Shown: in pieces, positions 1 to 11,795 of the stretch
Numbering within the stretch: the first letter of the stretch is position 1
Layout: the number at the start of each line of letters is the position of its first letter
Assembly (NCBI GenBank): GCA_027475525.1
Contig: JAMWFC010000077.1
Coordinates: forward strand, 62,001 to 126,000
Length of the DNA: 64,000 bases
Direction: 5' to 3'
From: Macrolepiota albuminosa
Lineage: Eukaryota; Basidiomycota; Agaricomycetes; Agaricales; Agaricaceae
Notes under the pieces: generated by a model
The model's input: only the letters and a program-made list of their open reading frames with translations
The model's database searches: none
Told to the model about the DNA's origin: nothing
Translations under genes and position numbers: made by a program

Positions 1-1740
1 TCATACATGAATTTTGAGGTGCTGGATTGAGTAACGGCGACGTACAAGATTCTTGTCCTCAAAGTTCTCTGAATTAGGAGGGAAATCACAGTCAATTATC
101 TTCATAAACGTGCGGCTACGGATTGATAAATGCAGGGTTTTGAGGCCGCTGTCAAGCAACCTGCCGCCGTAGTTTCTGAACCGTGTGGCTGAGCTAGTAC
201 CTCACATCATGGCGCTAGCCCCCAAAATTTGATTTTTTAAGAAACAAAAAAAAATCTGTCGCCGGAACCTTTGTTTTTCATTACAGGCCGGTAAAGCAAG
301 TGGTTGGATTGGGAAAGGTGGCGAGTGCTCCGAAGAAGAGTAAGTGAATGATGATTTCTGTTGAGAGGACTTCAACCGCCAGTGCCGGAAACGAAAATGT
401 CGCAAGCCAAAACCCTCAATGACAAGTTGTGCAGCTGAGATTGAAGTTGAGTACTAACATGAAGATAAGTCGTCGAAGTCTAGGGGACCAGTCGATGGTG
501 CCGGAAATGACTTTTATTTTACACTAGTTCTCGCACACAGAATCTAGCTAAGAGCTCACCTCAATATGACCTAAGTATGATACTCATGATAAAACCTAGT
601 GACAGAGTTAATAACGAACAGTATTGGGAAAAAATTCACCAACCTGTGGTCAAGAAAACTCTGGTCAGTGGTATGAATCGACGAACGCGATTGAAGGTCT
701 ACCATCCTCAGTTCCATCTGAAGTTGCTCTTCTGACAGAGGAAAGACTCCGTTATCCTTTGAAGTCTTTTGTTTCGCGATTGCCGCTGTAGTCATCACTT
801 TGTAAAGCATAGCCTGTTCCGGAACTGGTGGGAGGACGCTACGCGGCAGATCTCCCCAACGTTGGTGACTGGGCAGATTATATTTTCTAAGTACGCGATT
901 CATCTGCTCCCATTGCTGCGAGGGCTCAAGAAGGAGGTCAATTGAGGTAACAGCAATAAAGCCTTTGCGAGTTATTGTAGGCATCGTAGGGAGACATTGC
1001 GGGGCCGATGGACGCGGAAGGAGATGGTGCTCGATTGAGAACAGGTCGAGGATATGTTTTAGAGCCCTATCACGGTTAGATAGGATTGACATATCAGGAT
1101 TATCGGTTTCTAATGAAGCTTTCGATCCATTCTTCCCTATCACACTCCATGTTTCAGTTTACATGAGGTTTGAAATAAAATTTTTCTTACAATAATTCTC
1201 ATCAGGAAGATATCCCATATCGTCGAGAAATCGTGACAATGTCTCTGGGATTAGTATTCCAGAATTTCGCGGGTCGAGATACGTGAATATTTCGTTCGCA
1301 AGAGTCATGTAAGTCAAGGTCGGGGTCATATCCGGTAGAAAAAAGGGTTCCCAGCCAGATTGTGTCAAGGGTATTTCTTGTTGAGAGGCGATTTTGGTCG
1401 GTACAAGAGAAGTAGGATCAGGACAGGCTAGATTGGGCGGAGGTGAGCTGCACCGACTCTGTATGCTTTTGAGATCGACTGGCTGTTTTATCTTGGAACT
1501 ACGAGAAGTGTACGAGATCGTCACTTGCGAGAGCACAGCGCCGTCGGATGAGTCCCCGCTCTCCCTGTATACTTCGATCGCATGCCAATCAAAGTGGCCA
1601 GATGGTAGCTTTTCTCCAATAGCACAGTTTGCGCAGAGGTTGAGATCGTGGCAGACCAAGCAGTGAATGCGAGGATGGATGCTCTCGATGGAGACTTGAC
1701 ACGAGTTGCAAGAGAATTGGATAGATGCAGCAAAAGTCAT
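1..1740 (-). CDS. ZZ-type zinc-finger protein, multi-exon
   Basis: Role unknown; ZZ fingers usually bind proteins. The start ATG at 1740 opens a ZZ-like finger: CNSC, then CLVC and CANC, then two His about 10 residues on (residues 11-53). A region reading SGWEPFFLPDMTP and an EF-hand-like stretch (EIFTYLDPRNSGILIPE) follow. An intron at 1190-1137 (GTAAG...TAG, 54 bp) joins NYW to KNGSKAS in frame. The last exon, about 193-1, has acceptor TACTAG and encodes a conserved-looking tail (GGRLLDSGLKTLHLS...RRRYSIQHLKIHV) ending at TGA on positions 3-1. Two or three small exons between 600 and 193 are not resolved. The layout resembles an uncharacterised basidiomycete family with ZZ plus EF-hand-like plus a C-terminal DUF; the family name is from memory and uncertain. 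Confidence 0.72.
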
Positions 1741-2374
1741 TTTGTGAACGGGTGGATGTGGGAGACTGGTGCCTTTGGGAAGTCCAATAGTTAAGTAGCG
1801 TAAAAATCAGCCGCACGTATACAGGAAACTACTGGCCATATGAGGTTCGGATCATCCGAATAATGACGACCAGATTGTCATAGAAATTATCACTCAGGAA
1901 GCTGAAGGGCTAGAAGGATGATCGAGGACCTGGCGAAACCCCTTAATGGTACGACGTATTCCTTGAGTAAAGAAAGTCCACAGGTTCCATACGCGCCCAC
2001 AGGATATCCATATCAACAAGAATGAACATCCTCGGCCATTCTGCGAAAACTTTGTTCAGAAGTTTTAATGAAGGAGGTCTATCTATCAGCCGGAAGTACT
2101 ATGGTATGTATAAGAGACTTACCCCATTTGTGTCCTTGACTTCTGACTAGGTATGATCTACGGGCGATTATCTACGAGAGAAGAGATCTTCACTTTGTTG
2201 ACAGCCCCGAAAGGATCGCCTTAATCAAGCGAGTAGATGTCACTCCCAAAAAGCTCTGCAAGGACAGCAACTAAAATTAGCAAGATGGGACAGGAGACAA
2301 CCTGGCGCCTCTCCGTATAACAAATATCATAAAATAACCGACACGCCTAAAACTCTTTATCCACTCAACAGATG
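1741..2374. other. intergenic, no gene seen
   Basis: Spacer between the MRE11 3' end and the upstream side of the ZZ-finger gene. It must contain the ZZ-gene promoter. No ORF with coding character, RNA gene or repeat was recognised. Confidence 0.5.
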
Positions 2375-5207
2375 TCAGTCACTATCATCATCGTCCACCT
2401 GTATTGTTGTGAATATCAGAATATATTACTTGAACCAACAAGACATACCATCATCTTGCCCCTAGCTTTTGTAGCTGCTGTTCTCGAGGAGCGCCCTGTA
2501 GCAGGTGCTGGTGTCGCTGCTTTTTTCTTAGCAGGAGCTTTCCTCGAGGGTTGACTGCGTAGAGCATATTTTCAATACACGCTGGGATCATGGTTACGAT
2601 CGATGCCGTACCTCAACACAGCAGCACGATTCGTCTTCTTTACAGGCTTGGGTGGTTCCTCTTCTTCCTCGTCGTCATCGCTGACATCATCATCATCGCT
2701 CTGTTTGCCTGTCAATCCACATCACAAATAAGACAAGTTGGAACCCACGACGACAGCTTTCTTTCCTCGGCCTCTGGCAGGAGCTTTCTTCACCGGTGCC
2801 TTAGCAGACGCCTTTTTCGGTTGCGCAGGCGCCTTCTTTTTCTTGGGGGGAGGAACATCTGATTCAGGTTCCTCATCAAAGTCACCAGCACCCCCTGCAT
2901 CAATGTCCATCATCATGGAATCATCTGATTGCTCGTCATCCCTAGCTGGAGCTTTGCCTTTCTGCAGCAGGGTGAGAAATTTCAGGGTATGCAAGAGGCA
3001 GGGAACGGTTACCTTCGTAGTTAAACCCTTGGCTTTGTTCTCCGCGTAATCCTTCTCGTGTTGTTCTTTCGCCTTGACTAGCTGCGGATGTTATGAAATA
3101 AGCAAGGACGAGTTCACAGAGATCGAAAAGACGTACCATATCAACGACCTCCTCTTCATCAACCTCCTCGCTTCCTTGCACATTATTCATCAAAACTTTG
3201 AGTGACTTCATGACATGTCTTGACAAGTTTATGAGTCCAAGTTCAGCCACTAAAACAATAAATTAATACTCACGTCTCGATCGCATGGATGTCATCCTTC
3301 TCCACGAACATCTGTATCGCATCCGACATGCCACCCTCTCCAAGCAACTGGAGTTCCTGTGCCGAAAGGTACTCTTCAACAAGCGTCGCTACGCGAACCT
3401 TGGCTAACTTCTCCGATACGCTCAGGTTTGGATCGTCGATGCTGAGCTCCGGTTGATCTATTACAACCTTGCCGCCACGTGCAGCAGGTTTCTTAGATCT
3501 GTGGAATACTAGGACATCACGAGGGTTTGCGATGCGGCCCTGAAAATCTTGTCCAAATCGGATGGGGTTCGAGGTGGCCGTGACACCAGTGGTGTCAACC
3601 TAGCGGAATCGGAGCTCGAAAAGAGGAGATAATGATTGAGAGGCGGGGTTGATACGAACCTTCAGACGCACAAGAGGAAGCATCCGGGGGAGTTCTTCTT
3701 CGCCGTCCTCAACTGCCTTTGCGTTGCGCTCGTCCCAAAGTAGGTTCGCTTGATCAATCAAAGCATTAACCTATCGTGAATTATAATCGAGTTGACATGA
3801 CTCCGAAAAGGCACATACCCTCGCTTTCAAGAACTTTGAAATATCTATCTGATCCGAAAGATCGATACCCTCCTCCTCCGCAACTTCGCTAAGGACTACA
3901 CTTTCGATGACGAATGGCCGAACTGTCCGTAATGGAATGGGAATCAGTTGAAACTCTTTCCCCTGAATTTGCAGAAGGGCAACATGTCTTGAAATCGTCA
4001 ATAAAAACAGTTTTGAATGAGTAGATAGCTTACTTTTGAATTGCCTCGCCGTCTGCCAGAGATGTCGCCACAGATGAACCCGGCTGAGTGATGTAGTAAT
4101 TTTTTCCTGCAACAGGTTCTGGGACGATCCTGCAATCGTGCTCATGCCCCCATACCACGAGGTCTATACTATCGTCGAACATGCCCTCAGGAACCGACTC
4201 TTGGGGACCATGTTTCACGCTGGTGAACATTTAAATACTGCACCTCAGTTATGACAGATAACCCACCGGTTTTGATGTAGAAGTAGGATATTAAACCAGT
4301 TATCTTTGTCACGCGGCATAAACATTCGAACACGGTTACTTCGTAGCTCGAAATGCATCCGCTGATCTTTGACGTTCCCGATACCATACAGACCTAGGTA
4401 AGTTGTCCCTTTTCGAAGAAGTACTGGACGAACAGCGATTCCCGTGGTAGGGGCGTTGGCATCAGAAATAGGAAGGTCAATTTTGCCCATGTAATTCACG
4501 AGCCCAGAAACGGAGAGAACATCGAGAGCACAAAGAGCGCCCTCCTGTAGGTTTTGATTAGTTAAAAACCTAAGGAGAAACGCAAGCGACGCACTGCACC
4601 AGCACCTTGAGGATCATCATGATTACCATGGATAGAGAAGACGGGGATACCAACATTGAAGTTAGCATCTTCGTAATTTATGGCAGGAAACCTATGGCCA
4701 ACTTGAGTTAAGAGTTCAAAATGGCATATTCAGACAAAACAAACGAGAAACCGTCAGCCTTCCCCTCGTCAGGATCACTCAGAAGCTCCAACTGAATTGG
4801 TTTGTTTCCCAATGTATACTCGCGCAATAATGCAATTGTCTGGTATAAGCATTCCCTTGAGGGTTTGTTATCGTGAAAAAGATCGCCTGCGAGAAGCACA
4901 AAGTCGACCTGCATAACGAGTAAAACAATAAGATAGACGTTGGTTAACGAGGTACCTACATCGTGTTTGACAGCAAGCTGAAGGATTTCCTTGAAGGTAT
5001 TGATTGAGTCTTGACCTCTGACTGGATCTCGCTCATTGTAGCCTATATGACTATCTGTTGCAAGGAGTATTCTTATTGTGTCATCGGCAGCTTAAGGTGA
5101 ACTTGTTAGTTGAAATTCCGTCAGAGCTCTCATGGCTGAAACGACAGACAAGCATCTTGTATGGCCGGCGAAGGTGGTTCAGATCCTCTGTTCTTATCTC
5201 CGGACAT
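2375..5207 (-). CDS. MRE11: MRE11 double-strand-break repair nuclease
   Basis: Mn-dependent 3'-5' exonuclease and endonuclease of the nuclear MRE11-RAD50-NBS1 complex, acting in break resection, telomere upkeep and meiosis. The start at 5207 gives [14 protein letters not shown]; splicing then yields [16 protein letters not shown]. Phosphoesterase motifs appear in order: D-x-H (ATDSHIGY), GDLFHDN (about 4870), GNHDDPQG (about 4612-4635), LLHQNR (about 4262-4280, just 5' of an intron) and GHEHDC (about 4140). The capping region follows. The tail is acidic, then rich in Lys, Ala and Pro (2460-2990), ending VDDDDSD at the TGA on 2377-2375 after a small intron. There are at least ten short GT-AG introns. 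All catalytic Asp, His and Asn positions seen are kept; the Asn usual between Asp and His of motif I is Ser. It looks intact. Confidence 0.95.
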
Positions 5208-6559
5208 TGCCTGGAATGTAGCGTAAAAGATAAACAGGTAAAAGATTGAGATTCAAGGAAAACAGGAAAGGCGCGTCTGCAGTCGCGATCACGCGTTTGC
5301 TTATGTCATCCTTTCACTTCATAACCACAACTTATGTTCGACCTTCGACTTAAATGCTATCTATCCCAATCCAACTGGATACTGCTCTCTGTTAATTCAA
5401 ATTGCACCGGTGCATTTTCAATTTACTGATGATTTGTAGCAATGCACTCAATCCAGACCTGGAATTAAGCTGTTGTTGTGAATATCTGCTACATCTCAAA
5501 CCTGGAGATACATCAGTGATCAGCATCAACCCAATCTCTGGATTGTTCAAAGACACATGGACATCTTTTTTGCGTGTTAAAATTCGTTGTTCAATCTTAA
5601 AGACTGGCTCATAGTATGTTTTCCTATGTTTGCAGGCAAGACTGCATAGTTGCCAGCTTGTGCGGTTGTGCTACAGCCTCCAGAAGTCACCTTGACAGCA
5701 GCATGCATGTTAGGAGCCTCTTTTAACCTGTCAGACTCTCTGCTCCTATTCTATGAATGGCTGCCTCCGGCAATGCCTTGTACTAGAAATCCAGGTCCAG
5801 ACAATTCAAGCAACTATTGCATTCCTATAGCTACCATTACTTACCAAAGGGCCTTGTCCTAGACACTAAATACTGCTTATATCATGTTGTAAATAGACTC
5901 AGTTGATAAATCTCAGGGTAACCACAGGAAGTGGTAAGTAACTGAATTGTAACTCTACCTGTTGTAAATAGACTTAGTTGATAAATCTAGTAAGGTAGAG
6001 GAATAAGTGAAAAGAACTGTATAGTAAGAATATACACACCTCAGGGCAATCACAGGAAGTGGTAAGCGACTGAGATGTGGCGACGAATTGGTCGAAAATT
6101 GAGTATTAGTGATCATAGTTAAATAAGGAAATATGACAAAACATATGGACTCGGAGGTAAGAATCAAACATATGACATTGGCAGAGCTAAGGTATGTCTT
6201 TGGTCTCTTATTATACTTCTCAGGACCTAGTAAACTATGGCAATCACAGGTATTTAATGAAGTTTGTTGCATCTCTTTGAAAACAACTACAACCACCGGA
6301 TCTGAAGTCTCATCATAGATGCACATTGTGTGTGGCGTCGACCTGAGAAATAAGGGACTTGTGCTGCCATGCCTCAATGCCATTGTATTTTTCAGAATCT
6401 TGAAAGCAGGCGCGAAGATTGAGATGGAATCTGAAATAAGTAACCGTTATAAAAGTCGAGGTCAAATTACTAGAATCCGAATATCCTTTGATGTCATCAC
6501 ATATGTTATACATGTTGTAATCATCAAATATACAATTGACTGCTTGATTTCTTTCTTTT
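5208..6559. other. intergenic between MRE11 and the dipeptidase gene
   Basis: About 1.35 kb without a convincing gene. It should hold the MRE11 promoter just above 5207. The middle (5886-6073) has repeated LTR-like sequence, listed separately. Short ORFs here show no domain or exon structure. Confidence 0.5.
5886..6073. repeat. two interleaved short repeats, LTR-like relic
   Basis: The 28-mer beginning GTTGTAAATAGACTCAG is at 5886 and, with one change, at 5961. A second unit beginning CTCAGGGTAACCACAGGAAG is at 5912 and, slightly changed, at 6040. The stretch after the second copy (taaatctagtaaggtagagg) resembles fungal copia-type LTR ends, but no full LTR pair or target duplication is visible. 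Confidence 0.4.
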
Positions 6560-8388
6560 TCAAGCTTTAGGAATTGCAGCAAGCTCGTACAAGTATGTGC
6601 CAAGCAACTTTGTCTATGAACGAGAACCAAGACATCATTAATTCGTGTCGCTATAACCACGATCAAGTTAACCTACTCCTTCAATGAAGTTAGACCTGTC
6701 AAGTTTCTCATTCGTGGAACTGTAACAGTTAGTTGATATTGCGGATGCAGATGACAGATTGCTACTCACTGAGCACCGTCATCCCCACGTCCCATGGGGA
6801 GCAGGAGTACATTGACGCCAAGAGATTCTGCAAAAGTAAGCGTAACGGGAATTGAACCTCCTTCACGAGTCAAGTCTGGCTCCTGCTTGTAAACCGCCTA
6901 TAAGGTGAAACGATAACGGTAGCAGTGAAGCCTAAATCCAAAAGAATAGAATAGCTACACACCCGGGTAGCAATTTTCGCTGCCTCGAAATTCCAATGTT
7001 TGTGATTTGCAACCCATGGTTTACCACCATGCAAGTTCTCGATGGAGAACTTGTTCTTGCTATTGAGCTTGGCAAATTCAGACTTGAGATACTGAATTAC
7101 AAGAGGTTCTACAAGTTCAGGTGTCTGCGGCGGTACGAGACTATAGAAGGCAATTACCAATTAACCCAAGAGAACGTGAATTAAAAATTTGACAGACCGA
7201 ATGCTGAATTTCCCAGAAACCTTGGCAGGAATGACGGTCTTGGCGCCGGCGCCGCTAAAGGCACCTTCGATGCCGTGAAGTGATAGGCTGGGGTAGCGCA
7301 TGCGACCCATGAGTACATCAACCTTGCTGGTGGAGAGTGCGATTTGTCCGCCTGCGGATTCTTCGACATCCGCGACAGAGTAATCGAGCTTCTCATATAT
7401 ATTCCTAGATCGTATTATTAGTGCGATTCAGAAACTTTCAACGAGTCAGCCAGGCGTACTTCTCAGCGTCCGTGGGAGGTTCGACCATCTCGTCAACTCC
7501 AGGTATGAGGATCTTGCCTGATGCATCGACGAGCTTACTCATTAGGCAGATGAGATCAGTCATGGGTTCATGGACCGTGCGTCCAAATACTCCGGAGTGT
7601 AGGTCGCGTGCCGGACCGGAAATGGTCAATTTGAAGTATGCGAGCCCACGGAGACCATACGTTAATGCTGGAGTACGAGTATTGAGCCAATAATTGTCTG
7701 ACTGCAGTGTTTTGAGTCGAGATTACATTTCAAATGGACCGGGCGTACAATGCAGACACAGTCGACACCATCAAACCATCCTCCATGTTTACTCTCCTTA
7801 TTCACGAGATCATCAAGTCCCTCACTACCGCTTTCTTCCATTCCCTCAAAGCAGAAGCGCATGTTTACAGGAAGCTCCTTGCCATTCTGGTGATGATACT
7901 GCAAGACATTGAGCCATCCTAAAATCGGGCCCTTGTCATCAGATGACCCGCGTCCAATGAGCCTTCCGTCATCATGGGTCACCAAAGTGAACGGATCGGT
8001 CTCCCATCCGTCAGATTTATTGGCAGGCTGAACATCAAAATGGCCATAGATCAGGACAGTCTTTTTACCCGGATCGGTGCCGATGCGTCCAAGGATGGCA
8101 GGTGGAAGTGGCAGCTCTTGGCCATCCATCATATGCTTTCCAAGATCAACCATCTGCGTTTGAACGCCATACAAATTCAGCTGGCTGTTCAGCCAAGTAG
8201 CCATCTTTACGACATCATGGCGATGAATCGGATCACCACTGATACTATCATTGGATAAGATGTAGCTTCTCTTGTGCTCGAATACCTCTATAAAGATACC
8301 TTGGAATAGCCACAGCATCGCGGAGACGCTGGATAAAGTTGTTGGCATTGTCGTCGACGAATTGAAGGAACTCTGTGGGAGCAGGCAT
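6560..8388 (-). CDS. DUG1: Cys-Gly metallodipeptidase (M20 family, DUG1/CNDP2-like)
   Basis: Cytosolic zinc dipeptidase that cleaves Cys-Gly in glutathione breakdown. The start at 8388 gives [18 protein letters not shown], joined by a small intron (donor gtatct) to [11 protein letters not shown]20 motifs are visible: YGHFDVQP (metal His and Asp), [10 protein letters not shown] (bridging Asp), EGMEESGS (catalytic and metal Glu), DLHSG (His from the dimer partner) and REGGSIP. The C-terminal exons read MGRGDDGAH, then [14 protein letters not shown], then a last exon [17 protein letters not shown] ending at TGA on 6562-6560. The intron after FIEG uses donor GTAGGT; reading through it would give a false early stop near 6670. 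Length and motif set match the family and the gene looks intact. It diverges from the SUZ-domain gene. Confidence 0.95.
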
Positions 8389-8554
8389 GGCTGCAGTGAT
8401 GGTAATGATTGCACAAGCGAGAAGGTCCGTAGAAGGGAGGAATGGATTGCGTTAGATCAAGCTCTTGATAAATCGATATGACCTCCCTTCGATCTTATCT
8501 TGCCTACGTAAGCTCGACTGAATATGGGCGCCTTGTCTTGTTCGCCTTCTTTCC
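8389..8554. promoter_or_regulatory. compact divergent promoter region
   Basis: Only about 166 bp separate the inferred start codons of the dipeptidase gene (minus) and the SUZ-domain gene (plus). Both 5' regions and core promoters must fit here or overlap the first exons. No TATA box is obvious. The limit at 8554 depends on the inferred SUZ-gene start. Confidence 0.5.
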
Positions 8555-9295
8555 ATGGCTATAGGCACTTCATCCCTGCCTTCAGACTCTTGGAATCAAC
8601 CTCATATACCCGTGGGATTTTACATGCTCTCATTACGCTCTGTTTTCTCAATCAGATCCAGTCGACATCTCGCCACAGGGCAACTACACAATCCCGAGTA
8701 CCTGATGATTGGGACGACGACGACGACGACGAGCCGGTGACCGAGGAGATTAATAAACGCATTTGGGAAGATGCGTATGTGAATCCGTTGCCTGACAAAT
8801 CCTTGTAAACTCATGCTCGTCAGAAACGCGAAAGCACCTAACCCCATGCCAGAACTGATCATTGCTCCCTCTGCCACACACGTATTACCTCCGCCACCGG
8901 CCGCATTTCAACAGACCATGCGCATACTGAAGCGCCCAGGCTCTGACGCTAGCAACAAACCCGCTACACCACCTCCGTCTTCGGCTGAGAGCCTAAAAGA
9001 GCGCGAGGCACGATATCAAGCTGCACGTGAGAGGATATTTGGACCAGATTCTGGAGCGAGTACTCCGTTGTCGGAAGAGCTTACAGTGGACTCCACGAGT
9101 TTGTTAGAGACCGTAAATTCAAAGGACAAGCGAGAACGAACGAAAGTGCCTACACCATCCGCTGCTATTGTTCGACATCCACGAGGGCCATCGACAGATA
9201 GCACAAATGCCGAGACATCGCCTCGGGTTTTCGATAGTCCGAGGATGAAACCACCGTTATCTCGCAGCTCTTCCCAGACGACGACAGAAAGCTGA
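8555..9295 (+). CDS. SUZ-domain protein
   Basis: Small, largely disordered protein of the SUZ type; SUZ domains bind RNA in other eukaryotes. Proposed exons are 8555-8611, 8656-8774 and 8824-9295 (stop TGA). The second intron (GTATGT...CAG) is firm because it joins RIWEDA to NAKAPNPMPELIIAPS in frame. The first intron has the weak donor GTGGGA, so the start is less sure; the unspliced alternative starts at 8524. An acidic stretch VPDDWDDDDDDEP is followed by a Pro-rich segment, then FQQTMRILKRP and a basic charged helix (SLKEREARYQAARERIFG), the SUZ signature, then a Ser/Thr-rich tail. The resemblance to SUZ RNA-binding-domain protein 1 is by memory. Confidence 0.8.
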
Positions 9296-10239
9296 ATCGT
9301 GTCTATGGACCTTTTTCATCCCACCTTTGTTGCTCACCGTTGTACCGCTACTCCATTTATTTGTTCAGCAGACAGTTTTACATTGGTATCCATCAAATGT
9401 CTGATTGGGATTGATTTTTTTCAGCATCTGCAATCAATGTTTGGCTGCCTGGTACGCCACATGCACAAACGTGCTCATTTCACTTTCCCATTTGATATAT
9501 GGAAAATAAAGAAAATTGCCTTGAAATTTTACATCAGTAGAATCATCGAATACATAAGGACAAGAACTAAGTATCGTGTTCATTGGCATGATCATCATGC
9601 AAATCGTTATTATGTGCATCAGTGTGCTGATTGAATTCGTTTTGCGGTAATCTGTGTATTAGTTGAGTTGAAACATGGAAAGGTATAATTGTAAAACATT
9701 CAGAGTGGCTTCGAGACGGATTAGGATTCAGAGGAAAGAATTAATGGCCTGCCACTGTCATTGTCAGGTCACCGTGAACATTTGTCAAACATCAGGACTT
9801 TCAGCCGGGCTTCAGAATCAAAGCTAGGCATTCCACAGGTTGGGTCGGCGGGTTGGTGGTGTTCGGTCGCATTTCCACGAAAACTTCTCTTCTTCCGCAT
9901 GCCGTGTGCTCCATGACATGTTCCGCCACATTTTTATGGTATATCTCTGCCTATGCAGACTATGGACAGGCCGAGACTTGCACCCCTGGTAAGTTCCGAG
10001 TATGGCGCGTACATTTGTAGCACCGGAAGAGCAATGAGAGCCTGCTGCAAAGGCATGGGCTTCTGTCCCAGCCACAGCTAGTAAGGGTTAGTAGTCGCTG
10101 TAATTATGTTGTATATTAATGTGTAACTCAGTTTGTTTCAGTAGAATGACTGTGTATTATAGCATTTAAAACCTTGTTTTCACGCGGCCAATGAAAGTGC
10201 TTGAGGAGTAGTGGTTATCACATGTGGGCCTAGGCGTTA
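9296..10239. other. intergenic, no gene seen
   Basis: Follows the SUZ-gene stop and contains its 3' UTR (several AATAAA-like signals, for example near 9507). ORFs at 9299-9634 (+) and 9824-10075 (-) lack domain character and are not called. Confidence 0.45.
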
Positions 10240-10269
10240 GGTGAGACCTGCCCCTAAGGGAGTCTCACC
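10240..10269. other. GC-rich hairpin
   Basis: The 8-bp arms ggtgagac and gtctcacc flank a 14-nt loop that itself holds CCC/GGG. CTAG follows 17-20 nt downstream. A Helitron 3' end has a hairpin before CTRR, but nothing else here supports a Helitron. Confidence 0.35.
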
Positions 10270-10382
10270 TCGACGACCACTCTCTAGATGGGTTGTTTTT
10301 GTCTGAAGGGAGTTTACACGAGATGACCAGAGCATAGGTCGAGCAAGGTAGTTCCGAGGTCTACTTTAGTAAACTGAGGTTC

Positions 10383-10580
10383 TACTACCTGCTTTGGTGC
10401 ACATTTTGTCCTCGAAATTTGTGTCCCTCACATGACTTCAGCTATTGCTTTGCTTCTACTGGCCATGTTCTTAAAATTTGCTCCCTTTCAGCTATCTTTA
10501 CTGGCTATGTTATTGAAATTTGCTCCGTTTTGGCTATTTTTACTGTCTATGTACTTGAAATTTGCTCCCTTTTGGCTATC
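10383..10580 (+). repeat. minisatellite-bearing dispersed repeat
   Basis: Begins ttctactacctgctttggtg and includes about three imperfect units with core AAATTTGCTCCCTTTTGGC followed by CTAT and CTGGC. The same sequence in reverse complement lies at about 51480-51690, so this is a dispersed repeat family. Confidence 0.7.
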
Positions 10581-10589
10581 AAAGGGGAT

Positions 10590-11386
10590 GGGCCGCTGCG
10601 ACGCACGGCGAGACCGAGGTCTACAGGTTGTCGGAAAGGTGATGCTGTGTGGATGTGGCAGTATCAGCGTGATATTGTCAGCGTGATGTGCCAGCACGAA
10701 ATTCAAGGGTACGGTAATTTAGGAGTAAATGAATAGATTTTGTCAACGTTTATATAGACGTCAGTATCGAAACTGTATATATTGATGTCCGTAACTATAA
10801 TATAAAAAAAAAGGCATAAATGTATTAAAAAAATATCATAATTTTGAAAAACCAGTCTTCAGTTCTCATCGTCGTCCCTGTACACGTAGAACGTGTTTGC
10901 GTCGACACGGCTGCCGTACAGGAATAGATACATCCCTGTGCAATGCGGCCTCGCATTCGTACCCTGTAAATGGGTTGATTCGACCAATCATAGCGAAAAA
11001 AAATGCAACGAACCTGTCCGTTGTAACAATTGGGTGCTTTCCTCCCCATAACTCCCTTGCAGCGCTTCAATGAGCCAACAACGTACGTGTACGCATGCCT
11101 GACGGTTTATCAGGCTTTCAGAGCAAAAAAAAAAAAGGCACAAGGCCACTTACCTCATGCCTTGAACCACACCAGTCACTCTGCCTCCCCTTTTTCCGAT
11201 TTTACATGACAGATCGCTGTCGACGGTTCAGGAAACCGCATGCAACAATTCATCAAAAGTCGAAGAGCAATTCATAGACGTTGTGAGGTCAAAAATAACG
11301 TCAAATAAAGCATTCATGCTGGGCAACGTCTGGGATGCTGTGACAATCCCAATGCATCAAATCACGGGTGACGGTCACGAATACCC
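10590..11386. other. noncoding, nothing recognised
   Basis: AT-rich with short poly-A runs (10800-10850, 11125-11137). No coding exon, RNA gene or long repeat was found. Confidence 0.4.
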
Positions 11387-11795
11387 TACCTGCGCCTCAA
11401 CATCGCTCCCATTGGCCTTTAAACAGCCAACGTTGTCCCCCTTTGTCATTCTTGATGTCCCTGTACGCGGATTAGATACATTGTGCCCTGCCTGCACCTC
11501 AACGTCGCTCCCGTTGGCCTTAAAACAGCCAACGTCGGCCCTCTTCATCGTCTTTGATGCCTCTGCACACGGTTTGACGGTTACAAATACCCTACCTGCA
11601 CCTCAACATCGCTCCTGTTGGCCTTTAAACAGCCAACGTTGTCCCCCTTTGTCATCCTTGATGTCCCTGTACACGGGTTAGATACATTGTGCCCTGCCTG
11701 CACCTCAACGTCGCTCCCGTTGGCCTTAAAACAGCCAACGTTGGCCCTCTTTGTCATCTTTGATGCCTCCGCACACGGTTTGAAATATATTTGGC
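11387..11795. repeat. higher-order tandem repeat (four ~100-bp monomers, two ~200-bp dimers)
   Basis: Each monomer contains CTCAAC(A/G)TCGCTCC, then GTTGGCC, then TTTAAACAGCCAACG, so each can fold a GTTGGC/GCCAAC hairpin. Odd monomers continue into gatgtccctgtac and gattagatacattgtg; even monomers into tgatgcctc and gcacacggtttg. The odd-even pair is repeated (about 11387-11590 and 11590-11795). A diverged relic of the even type follows near 11880-11960. Confidence 0.75.

Noticed and set aside
6313..6666. Minus-strand 117-codon ORF overlapping the 3' end of the dipeptidase gene
   Set aside because: It runs through a clear intron (GTAGGT...CATAG) and the last exon of the dipeptidase in another frame.
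6667..6673. Stop of the dipeptidase at TAA near 6670
   Set aside because: Splicing at GTAGGT after FIEG adds the conserved KLLG-Y-LYELA end and uses the TGA at 6562-6560.
9824..10075. Minus-strand ORF of 83 codons
   Set aside because: No domain, no splice context and no flanking coding support.
10240..10290. Helitron 3' end (hairpin plus CTAG)
   Set aside because: Only one short motif; no Helitron coding sequence or matching repeat nearby.
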